A stretch of DNA of 42,634 nt, from assembly GCA_009774535.1 (NCBI GenBank), contig VSNY01000012.1, forward strand, positions 1 through 42,634, read 5' to 3'. How positions within the stretch are numbered: the stretch's first letter is position 1; each line of letters begins with the position of its first letter. The DNA comes from Lachnospiraceae bacterium (GTDB lineage: Bacteria > Bacillota > Clostridia > Lachnospirales > Lachnospiraceae). This document shows, piece after piece, positions 34,490 through 41,970 of this stretch. A model generated the notes under the pieces. It worked only from the letters and a program-made list of their open reading frames with translations. It made no database searches and had not been told where the DNA came from. Position numbers and translations under genes: made by a program.

Positions 34490-35452
34490 TTAAGGCTGAT
34501 ACTCAAATACAAATTCCTCGTCCGCAAGCTGGATGCGGTCTCCGCTTTGCAGCCTGCATGCCTGGTTCCCGCCCAGCCGCCTGCCGTTGACCGATGTGCC
34601 GTTGACAGAGCCAAGGTCCTTCAAATAACAATCATTTCCGCGCCTGACCAGCGCCGCATGACTTCTTCCGATCGATGCATTGCCCGTAATACAGTAGGCA
34701 TTCTGACTGGATCTTCCGATTCTTACCACTTCTCCCGGAAAGGACACCCGCTCTTTGGTGCGCAGCCTTGTCAGCTGCATGCCTTTTGGTTTCGCCGCGC
34801 TGACAGTGTCTGCTTTTCCGCCGCTGCCAAGCATCACGGTATACTGTTCCAGGTCGTCCTCCTGCTCATCATGGATCTGCTGCGGCACGCCGCCCACTGG
34901 CTGTCCGCCCGCCGCCGCGTGCGCGATATACTGGCGGACATGCTCCAGACGATAATCCCCCTGCTGCAGATAGCTTTGAAAATCGATCAGATAATCTTCG
35001 CCTTTTCCACCGCGTTTTTTCAATTCCTGATAAATAATATCGTGAATTACCGCAAACAAATCATCTGTCACATCTTTCTCCCCGGTTACCGGAGGATAGA
35101 CAAAATACATCTGCAAAGAATCCGCGTCAATAAAGATCATATCCGTCCTGACCTGCAAATGCGCCGGATACAGCCCTCTTCCCTTTGCCGCAAGCGCGAC
35201 GTCCAGCATCTGCTCCATAATTCTCCAAAATGATTTCTCTCCCAGCTGGATTTCCTTTAAATATTTTTGCAAAGACATGGAACAAGCCGCCTCATAAGTA
35301 ACCTGTTTTTTTCCGTCGTAAGCAGCCGGGAAAAATCCAGGCACGGTATGATTCAGCAAATAATCCAGTTCCCGCTCATTGAGCTTTTCGCCAAAAGACG
35401 GCTTGGCTTTGATCGTTACATTTCCATTTTTCGCATGAATCCGATATTTCAT
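34490..35452 (-). CDS. DUF6382-FHA protein, EssB-like candidate
   Basis: A 320-residue protein without a membrane segment. Residues 1-190 match the DUF6382 pattern, an N-terminal domain that usually precedes FHA in Clostridia (YRIHAKNGNVTIKAK, FFPAAYDGKKQVTYEA, MIFIDADSLQMYFVYPP). A polar linker follows, then an FHA domain (about 240-318: VVRIGRSSQNAY, IGRSHAALVRRG, GSVNGTSVNGRRL) with the phospho-Thr binding Arg, Ser and Asn. The N-terminal shape is reminiscent of the inactive kinase fold of EssB/YukC; this is inference. AGAAGGACAAAAAA precedes the ATG at 35452. It sits between a kinase and essC and is a likely phospho-dependent adaptor. Confidence 0.85.
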   Translation of the reverse strand: MKYRIHAKNGNVTIKAKPSFGEKLNERELDYLLNHTVPGFFPAAYDGKKQVTYEAACSMSLQKYLKEIQLGEKSFWRIMEQMLDVALAAKGRGLYPAHLQVRTDMIFIDADSLQMYFVYPPVTGEKDVTDDLFAVIHDIIYQELKKRGGKGEDYLIDFQSYLQQGDYRLEHVRQYIAHAAAGGQPVGGVPQQIHDEQEDDLEQYTVMLGSGGKADTVSAAKPKGMQLTRLRTKERVSFPGEVVRIGRSSQNAYCITGNASIGRSHAALVRRGNDCYLKDLGSVNGTSVNGRRLGGNQACRLQSGDRIQLADEEFVFEYQP

Positions 35453-35472
35453 TTTTTTGTCCTTCTTCTGCG

Positions 35473-37464
35473 CTAACGCCCGGCCTGCGTTCTGACAATC
35501 TGGCATAGCCCGTCGCCATCGTAAACGCGCGCCTTTTCCAGATCGTACTCTTTTAAAAAATGCAAATACGTCGTCAGCTTATTTTCCTGATAACTTTTCA
35601 GCACTGCACGGTTCAGCGGCAGCCCGTCCCGGTTGTCCATATAAGCGGCGCTTTGCACCCCTTCGCTAAACAGCAGGGAAAGCAGCGTCATTCCAGCATC
35701 CTGCCTGTTTCTGTCCGCGCTTTTTTTAACCGCATACTTTTGTTCCATACAGCCAACCAGCTGATCTTCCACCACAAGCGGCGCCGCCGTAAAATCCACA
35801 GACGGCACGGCTTCCACTGTAACCGCTTCCACCTGGTCCATATCCGACAAATCGCCCACAATCCATGCAAGCGGATCATCCGGACTTTGAAACCGTTCAA
35901 AGACGCCGTCCGTATCGGCATAACCAAACGACTCCTTTTGCTCTGCCAGCGTTTGCAGTTCCACCGTTTCCTGCTGTTCCTGCGCCTTTACTCCGCTGCC
36001 ATACACGATGCCAGTCTGCAGAACCGTAGGCAGTTCATATACTTCCTGTTCTTCTCTGAGATCATCCAGATACAGATATTCCGACAAATCCATTGTCCGC
36101 AGCAGCCTTCCCAGCTCCGCACAGCACTCCGCGTCCCAAAACGCATGATCCAGCCCGTCCGTGCAGAATACATCCGGCAGCATGCCTTGCAGCGCCGCCT
36201 GCTGTACTGCTCCCGCATATTCTTCTTTCGGAACCAGTCTGGCCTTTACGGTCAGCTGCGGACAGACGCGCGCCGCGCTTTCCTGCAGTGTCTTTACCAA
36301 TGTCTCGCCAGCTGCCGTATCCGCAGCCGGAAGCCAGATGGACAGCTCCGCGGCTTCCAGCTTTGACACATCGATCCTGCCCCTGCCGGAAAACACCGTC
36401 AGGCTAAGCGCCAGCGTCCCGCCGGCCGCCAGTACAACCGCCGCCAAAACCGCCGCCAGTGTCCGTTTGATTCTGCGGTTTTTCCGGATTTCCTCCTGCG
36501 GCAGCCGTACTTTTTTATGATGGATCAGCGCCTCTTTAAATTCTCCGGCCGTCTGAAAGCGCAGCCGCGGCTCCAGCGCCATCGCCTTAAAAATAATCCG
36601 CTGCAGGTATTCATCCGCCCGAACGCCGCACTCCTTAAGTCCTTTTAATTCATCCTTCATCACACGGTCCCTGGAATCTAACGGCTTTACACCTGTGATC
36701 ATCTCATAAAAAACGGCGCCCGCCGCATAAATATCCATATTCAGGCTCTGCAGATCCTGAGACGTATACTGTTCCGGCGGCGTATATCCCGCCTTTACAA
36801 CAACCGCCTCCGTCCGTTCCGTACCCTGGAGCCTTGCTGCGCCAAAATCAAACAGCTTCACAGAATCCGGCCCGGTCAAAAAAATATTATCCGGACTGAT
36901 ATCCTTATGAATAATATGATTGCCATGCACCTTTCCCAGCGCTTCCAACAGCGCAAGCATATACCCGCCTGCCTCTTCCTGTGAAAACCGCCGCTTTTTC
37001 AGTTCCTCTTTTAAAAGCGGCGCGTCCACATATTCCATAATGATATAAGCCGTCTGGTTTTCCTCAAAAAAATCATAGACATTAACAATATCCTGCTCTT
37101 TGGAAAACAGCGCCATATTCCTCGCTTCTTCCAGAAACCGCGCCAGCTGCTTTTGAAACTCCGCTTTTTTCTCACCGGAAAAAATACCGACTTTCTTTTC
37201 ACCGCCGGCCCGGTTCACAAGACCCGCCGGATAAAACTCCTTAACCGCCACAATCATCCGCAGCATTGTATCAAACGCCTTATACGTAATCCCAAATCCG
37301 CCAAACCCGATGCTGACCCCGATCACATACCGCTTATGCAGCACGGTTCCCGGCGCAAGCTGGTACGCCTGCTCCTGCCTGCTGCCCTGTTCATAGCCGC
37401 AGTGCGGACATACCGCCCGGTTTCCCTTAGCCTGAAAACACCAAAAACAAATCCTGCCTGCCAT
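35473..37464 (-). CDS. Zinc-ribbon Ser/Thr kinase with extracellular solute-binding-protein-like domain
   Basis: A 663-residue membrane kinase. A zinc ribbon (Cys6, Cys9, Cys19, Cys22) precedes a kinase domain (about 42-310) with GFGGFGITYKAF, VAVKEF, HKDISPDN, LFDFGAAR and PPEQY, so it is catalytically complete with Lys for Arg in HRD. A membrane helix lies at about 335-356. The outer part (about 370-655) reads like an ABC-type family 1 sugar-binding protein: AELSIWLPAAD, GMLPDVFCTDGLDHAFWDA, LREEQEVYELPTVLQTGIVYGSG, then a shorter second lobe. PASTA repeats are absent. The ATG shares a base with the stop of the preceding gene (TAATG), so it is translated by coupling. A solute-sensing trigger for the secretion operon is plausible but unproven. 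Confidence 0.86.
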   Translation of the reverse strand: MAGRICFWCFQAKGNRAVCPHCGYEQGSRQEQAYQLAPGTVLHKRYVIGVSIGFGGFGITYKAFDTMLRMIVAVKEFYPAGLVNRAGGEKKVGIFSGEKKAEFQKQLARFLEEARNMALFSKEQDIVNVYDFFEENQTAYIIMEYVDAPLLKEELKKRRFSQEEAGGYMLALLEALGKVHGNHIIHKDISPDNIFLTGPDSVKLFDFGAARLQGTERTEAVVVKAGYTPPEQYTSQDLQSLNMDIYAAGAVFYEMITGVKPLDSRDRVMKDELKGLKECGVRADEYLQRIIFKAMALEPRLRFQTAGEFKEALIHHKKVRLPQEEIRKNRRIKRTLAAVLAAVVLAAGGTLALSLTVFSGRGRIDVSKLEAAELSIWLPAADTAAGETLVKTLQESAARVCPQLTVKARLVPKEEYAGAVQQAALQGMLPDVFCTDGLDHAFWDAECCAELGRLLRTMDLSEYLYLDDLREEQEVYELPTVLQTGIVYGSGVKAQEQQETVELQTLAEQKESFGYADTDGVFERFQSPDDPLAWIVGDLSDMDQVEAVTVEAVPSVDFTAAPLVVEDQLVGCMEQKYAVKKSADRNRQDAGMTLLSLLFSEGVQSAAYMDNRDGLPLNRAVLKSYQENKLTTYLHFLKEYDLEKARVYDGDGLCQIVRTQAGR

Positions 37465-38180
37465 TATGCATACCAGAAAATTCCTGCTCCATACAACAGC
37501 TGTCCATCATCCGTCTTCCAGATCACCGGCTGGAACATCAGCGCATAATCATAATTGTCATGCTCGTAATCATTCGTAAATACCGCCACGCATGGAAATG
37601 TCATCTCTTTGCCGTTTAATACGCCAACTGCCTGAAAGTATACCGTCGCCCCGGCGCTGTCTTCTTCGACTGCCGTAATCTTGCTGCACTTCTTGTACGC
37701 TACATCATCTTCATTTTCTTTTTTTATGTTTTTCAAAAAACTGTCCAACCCTTTTTGAAAACCGCCGGATTTTACCGTAACCTTTTTCCCGCTGTCCAGC
37801 TCCTTCCATGTGCGGTAAACATTTTTTAAATAACTGCTGCTTTTCACAACATCCTTAACGACTGTGATCTGGCACTCTTTCTTCTGTCCGTCAATCTTTG
37901 CCGAAATCACTGCCTTCCCTGGCCTTACAGCCGTAGCGATACCGCTTTTTGAGATTTTTACGACTTTCGCATTGCTGGACGTCCAGGAAGATGCCTTCTG
38001 ATCTCCCGCCAGATCCACCTTAGCGCCTTTTTCCAGCTTCATGTCACTTGCTGTCTCAAAGTTGAACAGCGCCAGCTTCTGCGCGGCATGCGCCGTATTT
38101 ACGTTCATCCATAATACTGCAGCCAGCGCGGCCAGCAGCGCCAATACATACTTTGCTTTGTTTCCTTTTTGTGCAGTCAT
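37464..38180 (-). CDS. Secreted Big_2-domain protein heading the type VII operon
   Basis: A 238-residue protein. Residues 1-32 are a signal peptide or anchor (YVLALLAALAAVLWM, ending NTAHAAQ). Residues about 50-110 form a Big_2 immunoglobulin-like domain (SSWTSSNAKVVKISKSGIATAV). The C-terminal 120 residues, with strands near ATVYFQAVGVLNGKEM, are not recognised. The ATG at 38180 has AAGGAG seven bases upstream; longer versions from 38210 or 38249 would add residues before the signal peptide. It is the first gene of the minus-strand array and overlaps the kinase by one base, so it may be the outer partner of the kinase sensor domain. Confidence 0.83.
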   Translation of the reverse strand: MTAQKGNKAKYVLALLAALAAVLWMNVNTAHAAQKLALFNFETASDMKLEKGAKVDLAGDQKASSWTSSNAKVVKISKSGIATAVRPGKAVISAKIDGQKKECQITVVKDVVKSSSYLKNVYRTWKELDSGKKVTVKSGGFQKGLDSFLKNIKKENEDDVAYKKCSKITAVEEDSAGATVYFQAVGVLNGKEMTFPCVAVFTNDYEHDNYDYALMFQPVIWKTDDGQLLYGAGIFWYA

Positions 38181-38245
38181 ACGATTTCTCCTTCCCGTGT
38201 TGTGTTTCATTGTTACTGTCCCGAAATTCATCGAAGAAAATACTT

Positions 38246-38265
38246 CCAAAAGGTATACTTTTTGG
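38246..38265. promoter_or_regulatory. GTATAC-centred palindrome, putative operator
   Basis: The 20-base palindrome with halves CCAAAAGGTA and TACTTTTTGG has one mismatch and lies 66 bases upstream of the first gene of the array. On the minus strand it reads AAAAAGTATAC, a motif shared with the second palindrome at 38419. Confidence 0.55.
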
Positions 38266-38418
38266 TAATCTAAATCTACTTACTTTTTTCATTTGATTTT
38301 GGGCGATTTTCTGATTTTTTTAAGATAAAAAGACAAAATTTTATACACATTATAGAAATAAAGTAAAAAATCCTTGCATGAATGAACATTATATGGTAAA
38401 TTTAGGAAGAAACAGAAT

Positions 38419-38446
38419 ACTATCAAAAAGTATACGATTTGATAGT
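38419..38446. promoter_or_regulatory. Second GTATAC-centred palindrome
   Basis: ACTATCAAA (38419-38427) and TTTGATAGT (38438-38446) flank GTATAC at the exact centre (38430-38435), a 28-base site. It shares AAAAAGTATAC with the site at 38246 but on the opposite strand. It is about 240 bases upstream of the first array gene. The rest of 38181-38579 is AT-rich and holds no gene I can support. Confidence 0.55.
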
Positions 38447-38517
38447 TCATTGGAATACGCAATGAATATAAAATGATAAGCACTGATCCGAAAGAAGCGG
38501 AATCATACACAGTGATG

Positions 38518-38555
38518 AAAAAGGGACACTCCGGAATAAGGAAGTGTCCTTTTTC
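38518..38555. terminator. Bidirectional terminator
   Basis: GGACACT (38524-38530) pairs with AGTGTCC (38543-38549), flanked by AAAAA and TTTTT, so T-runs follow on both strands. It closes the WYL regulator transcript and insulates the array. Confidence 0.8.
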
Positions 38556-38579
38556 GTGTTTTAACGTAATTCCAATCTA

Positions 38580-38699
38580 TTACTGGCAATACTGCTGATA
38601 AAATGAATTAATTTTATGTTTCATAAATCCAATCAGAGCATCCGGCTCCAGCACCATCGCATCGGCTCCAAAAGCAAGTAAATACTCAGCAAGCCATTC
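38580..38699 (-). pseudogene. Orphaned C-terminal tail of the WYL regulator
   Basis: Directly after the amber stop at 38702-38700 the same frame continues for 39 codons to TAA at 38582-38580. It reads EWLAEYLLAFGADAMVLEPD and further, matching the C-terminal end of WYL/WCX proteins (gly-rich turn, then VLEP, then a closing helix with a terminal Tyr). The tail belongs to the gene at 38700. Confidence 0.8.
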
Positions 38700-39527
38700 C
38701 TATGCTGTATCATTAAGCTCCATATCAATCATCCCGCCGCCTGCAGGTATCGTTTTTAACCCCCTCGCCAGCATACAATCGCTCTCACAGCGCTTGATGC
38801 CTCTGTCGGTCAGCTTAATTTTTATATGACTATGATCCCCCGTTTCCTCTGCTGCCAGATATTCCTGAATCGTTGCAGGAACCGGATATTTCCCATTCGG
38901 ATCTGGTTTTTCTTCCAGTATTTCCACAATGCGGTCTATGCGGAACACTCTGATTTGCGCGACCGTCAGGCAGTATGCGGGACAATACCATAATCCGTTC
39001 ATTGCATATAACCCAATCGGAAGAATCGTGTACACAGATTCTTTATGTTCCGAAGAATAGCGGATCGTGATCAGACGCCGATGAACCGTCAGATCAAACA
39101 TCGGCTTTAACAGCGGCGAATCACAGTGCCTGTCCGGAATCCAGAATACGACTTTGTTTTGCATCTGTGCGACACTGCTTTGGGTATCCGGCGGCAGGCA
39201 GTTCAGGAACTTTTTCAGGACAGATATCGTCTCCTGTCCGAACGGCAGATCACGGTAATACTCCAGCGCCTGGCAGGCAAAGAAAATTGCTTTGGCTTCG
39301 TCTTCTGAAAACGCAATCAGCGGCAGAATCCGCCCTTTTAACATATGATAGCCACCCGCAGCCCCTACTTCCGCATACAGCGGAAATCCAGCCCGTTCCA
39401 GTTCCTGCAGATCGCGTAAAATAGTTCTTTTTGAAACAGAAAACTCTCTGGCTAATTCACCTGTCGTAAAGTCTTTTTTCGCATTAATTGTAATCATCAT
39501 TTCGATCAGACGTTCCGCTTTTGACAT
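38700..39527 (-). CDS. WYL-domain transcriptional regulator, truncated by an amber codon
   Basis: A 275-residue DeoR/YafY-type regulator. Residues 5-60 are an HTH_11 winged helix (TTGELAREFSVSKRTILRDLQ), and residues about 140-215 the WYL domain (ITIRYSSEHKESVYTILPIGLYAMNGLWYC), which binds ligands or nucleic acid in related regulators. The C-terminal WCX part is cut by an in-frame TAG at 38702-38700, after which the frame goes on for 39 codons. The truncated protein may be unstable or altered in ligand response. The site before the ATG at 39527 is weak (GAGAGTTTAGAAA). It faces the secretion array from upstream and could have regulated it or a lost neighbour. Confidence 0.82.
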   Translation of the reverse strand: MSKAERLIEMMITINAKKDFTTGELAREFSVSKRTILRDLQELERAGFPLYAEVGAAGGYHMLKGRILPLIAFSEDEAKAIFFACQALEYYRDLPFGQETISVLKKFLNCLPPDTQSSVAQMQNKVVFWIPDRHCDSPLLKPMFDLTVHRRLITIRYSSEHKESVYTILPIGLYAMNGLWYCPAYCLTVAQIRVFRIDRIVEILEEKPDPNGKYPVPATIQEYLAAEETGDHSHIKIKLTDRGIKRCESDCMLARGLKTIPAGGGMIDMELNDTA

Positions 39528-39552
39528 TTTCTAAACTCTCTACTTATATCAG

Positions 39553-39581
39553 AATATATATCATCTACCCTTTGCTGTAAA
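39553..39581 (-). promoter_or_regulatory. Sigma-A-type promoter of the WYL regulator gene
   Basis: On the minus strand TTTACA (39581-39576), a 17-base spacer and TATATT (39558-39553) stand 25 bases before the start codon, leaving a short leader. Confidence 0.55.
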
Positions 39582-39680
39582 CCTTTATTGATATTTTTAA
39601 TAATACGAACCAAAACAGAATTTGTAACCACAGAGGAATATCCATACTTTTTATTTAAACTATTAATCTTTTACTGAATA

Positions 39681-39932
39681 TTACTCATTAAAAAATATAG
39701 CTTTAATCATTAAGGTACTCTCTGTTAAGCACATCCTTATGCTGTCTGCACTAGTTTGATAACCATAGAACTTCTTTTCCCAAAATGCTCTAGGAACTTT
39801 TCCTGCCACAATAATAAAGCCGGATTTCTCCAATTCCTCATAAAACTGACGAATTACCTTATAAGTGTGTCCTTTAGAAATTCCCCACTCATTAGCCACA
39901 TCTTCTGTATTTATCAAACAATTTGATTTCAT
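39681..39932 (-). CDS. Excisionase-like helix-turn-helix protein
   Basis: An 83-residue DNA-binding protein with one helix-turn-helix near the N-terminus (NTEDVANEWGISKGHTYKVIRQF) followed by a beta-wing (GFIIVAGKVPRAFWEKKFYG). Proteins of this size and pattern are common in integrative elements of Clostridia, next to recombination genes. The last 20 residues depart from the usual pattern, so the end may be altered. AAGGAGG precedes the ATG at 39932. It is divergent from the XRE gene over 170 AT-rich bases. Confidence 0.7.
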   Translation of the reverse strand: MKSNCLINTEDVANEWGISKGHTYKVIRQFYEELEKSGFIIVAGKVPRAFWEKKFYGYQTSADSIRMCLTESTLMIKAIFFNE

Positions 39933-40062
39933 ATCGTCCTCCTTGCAATTTGGATTTTAATAGAAATATTTAATTTATTGTATTTTTATACATAATATTT
40001 GTTTTTAGATATATCAGGCAAAAATATTGAAATTTAAATATATCTATTTATTGTTGTTGAGA

Positions 40063-40074
40063 TTGTGGTATAAA
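40063..40074 (+). promoter_or_regulatory. Extended -10 element for the XRE gene
   Basis: TGGTATAAA (with TATAAA at 40069-40074) is an extended -10 about 30 bases before the XRE start. No good -35 is seen, so self-regulation or activation is possible. Confidence 0.35.
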
Positions 40075-40102
40075 AATTAAAAATCCAATGTGAGGTAAGA
40101 AT

Positions 40103-40603
40103 ATGCGAATAGCGCATTATTTACATATAGACAAGCGTTTGAAATCCTTTCGTATGGTGGCTGATATGTCCCAAAAAGAAGTGGCTGCGAAGTTGGAATT
40201 GTCTGTTCCGACTTATTCTAATTATGAAAACGGTTATAGCGAACCGCCTATGGAAGCAATACAAATATTCTGTTCTATTATTGGTATTAAAGAGGAATTA
40301 TTTTTTGGATATACGATTAAACCCAGCAAAGAATTGAGTATTAACACATATTCAAATATTCTAAAGGTAATAATGGAATTGATAAGAGCTGGTATTCCTG
40401 TAGAATGTTCCACATCCGGCAATACGGCTACAAGACGCTTAGTGGCGTCTATCAGCTTAGAAAGTCCACAGGTTGCATCTCTTGTGTCTCGCTGGAATGA
40501 ATGGAACAAGGAACTGGAAACTGAAAAAATTGACAGTGACGAATACAACATATGGATAGACAGTCTAATGAACTCATTTAATATTCCAGTAGAAAACTAT
40601 TAG
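40103..40603 (+). CDS. XRE-family regulator of the AT-rich island
   Basis: A 166-residue regulator. Residues about 10-65 are a Cro/CI-type helix-turn-helix (FRMVADMSQKEVAAKLELSV, TYSNYENGYSEPPMEA). The remaining 100 residues are helical and unrecognised, perhaps for oligomerisation or signal binding. GTGAGGTAAGAAT precedes the ATG at 40103. The pairing with a divergent excisionase-like gene is typical of a genetic switch in mobile elements. Codon use is AT-rich compared with the array to the left. Confidence 0.85.
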   Translation: MRIAHYLHIDKRLKSFRMVADMSQKEVAAKLELSVPTYSNYENGYSEPPMEAIQIFCSIIGIKEELFFGYTIKPSKELSINTYSNILKVIMELIRAGIPVECSTSGNTATRRLVASISLESPQVASLVSRWNEWNKELETEKIDSDEYNIWIDSLMNSFNIPVENY

Positions 40604-40687
40604 CAAATATTTTAATGTATTTTCCCGAGGAGCAGATCTTTTAGAACCTTATTAGAACCACAAGAGAATTTTTAGCTGTTCACAACG

Positions 40688-40718
40688 TAAAAAAGCTTTC
40701 GGAGAAATCCCCGAACGC
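40688..40718 (-). terminator. Rho-independent terminator
   Basis: On the minus strand TTCGG pairs with CCGAA, flanked by GC pairs, and six T follow. It lies about 25 bases after the stop of the EF-Tu-like tail, as a native gene end would. Confidence 0.7.
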
Positions 40719-40743
40719 CTTGATTTTGCTGAATAAATTACAA

Positions 40744-40806
40744 TTACTCGATAATTGCAGCAGCCCTTCCAGAACCTACTGTACATCCGGCCTCACGGTA
40801 TTTGAA
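40744..40806 (-). pseudogene. EF-Tu C-terminus-like fragment
   Basis: The minus strand encodes FKYREAGCTVGSGRAAAIIE followed by TAA. It aligns with the universal EF-Tu ending (IREGGRTVGSGVV then IIE) at roughly two thirds of positions. Upstream in frame a stop (TAG, 40830-40828) is met after a few unrelated codons, so only the tail exists. Possibly a target-site remnant left by integration or a rearrangement; the divergence shows it is old or from a paralogue. Confidence 0.6.
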
Positions 40807-41321
40807 TAGCGTTTTTTGTGGTATTTTCTATGGTTTTTATTGCTGAAAACAGCGTAAAAACATTGTTTTTGTGTAGCATATTTTTATATGCATGATTACT
40901 TGGCACCGTTTTGGCACCAAAATGATTTTCTCATTATCTACTCGTATTGCCTGGTGCCAGCACCATGTATAAATAACATTAACAAAAAAAATATCAATTC
41001 GTTGTCCTCCACCACTCTAATCAACAAACCAGAATTCTGATAAGACACTTTTTATAGCATTTATTAACTGTTATATTTTATCTTCAAAAAGTCCGCAAAC
41101 CTTTGAAAATGCTGGATTTATAGCAAGTGAGTCTGCCCTTAGATTTTCCCTTGTGTTATATCCTTTTCCCTCATGTTACGAATCCTCACAAGGGCAAAAA
41201 TAAGGGAAAGAAAAACCTGTAACAAATTATAACACTATATGAACATGACATGAAGAACTGATTGAAATGCTTTCTAAAATTTCTCCGAAAATTCAATTAA
41301 CAAAGAAAAGGCAAATAAGAT

Positions 41322-41561
41322 ATGAGATTCATATATGCAGAGTATAATATGTATCACAATAGTGTTGACATAACCACTTTTGGCGGATATATCCTGCGAA
41401 TTGACTGTAATGTAGCGGAAGATGGATTTCGGACTACTCCCTGCTCCCAATGTGCTTTAGATGCATTAGCAATATACAATCCGCTTGAATATGCCCGATT
41501 AGCCCTTGATGGCAATTTGCAAATGTGGGTAGATGCAGAAGATTCTTTGGAAATCCTGTAA
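41322..41561 (+). CDS. DUF6061-like small protein
   Basis: A 79-residue protein. The central strand pair (ITTFGGYILRIDCNVAEDG) and the YNPLEYARLALDGNLQMWVD ending match my recollection of DUF6061, small proteins frequent in mobile elements of gut Clostridia; function unknown. The site is weak (AAAAGGCAAATAAGAT) before the ATG at 41322. Confidence 0.62.
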   Translation: MRFIYAEYNMYHNSVDITTFGGYILRIDCNVAEDGFRTTPCSQCALDALAIYNPLEYARLALDGNLQMWVDAEDSLEIL

Positions 41562-41970
41562 TTCTCTACTTTTTTCATATTCTGAGACAATCTTAAATAC
41601 AATCGAAACGGCTTAGTAAATTTGCCAAATATACGTTCCAGTGTGTGCATTTTCGGTTTTTAGAGCGAATTTGATACAAAATTCCGAATGAAAATTCCTA
41701 AATGCACACCCCATAAAAATCAATTTGTTTCTGTATAGGTTAGAATTGACTATTTCTTTGACTTATACTTATTGGTAATCTTATATATCCAGAAGTTGGT
41801 AAAGAAATCAGCAATTTCCTAAAGCACTTACACAACGTCATCATTGATATATTATATTTATTTTGTTCTATCAGCACAAAAACCAGCCTTTTCTACGGTC
41901 TTCCACGATGGGATGTTATCTTTTCAAATCGCTCTTGGAACAGTACAGCACATCACTGCCTTCTGTAGTA
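41562..41970. other. Gene-free AT-rich region with a long-range inverted repeat
   Basis: GTGTGCATTT (41643-41652) and AAATGCACAC (41700-41709) are perfect ten-base complements around a 47-base loop that itself contains GAATTT/AAATTC (about 41667-41683). No gene could be supported in the rest. Confidence 0.5.

Larger units (their letters stand above)
40604..41321. other. 718-bp gene-free region with EF-Tu-like tail, terminator and repeats
   Basis: It contains the EF-Tu-like fragment and its terminator, two direct copies of TTGGCACC at 40900-40907 and 40911-40918, with GGTGCCA inverted at 40953, and inverted repeats of CCCTTGTG/CACAAGGG near 41147-41197. Such TTGGCACC pairs resemble recombinase arm sites at the ends of integrative elements, but no integrase gene is present in the window. 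Confidence 0.45.

Noticed and set aside
38700..38702. Pyrrolysine or selenocysteine recoding at the amber codon
   Set aside because: TAG is not a selenocysteine codon, no pyl genes are in view, and WYL proteins need no such residue; a nonsense mutation is simpler.
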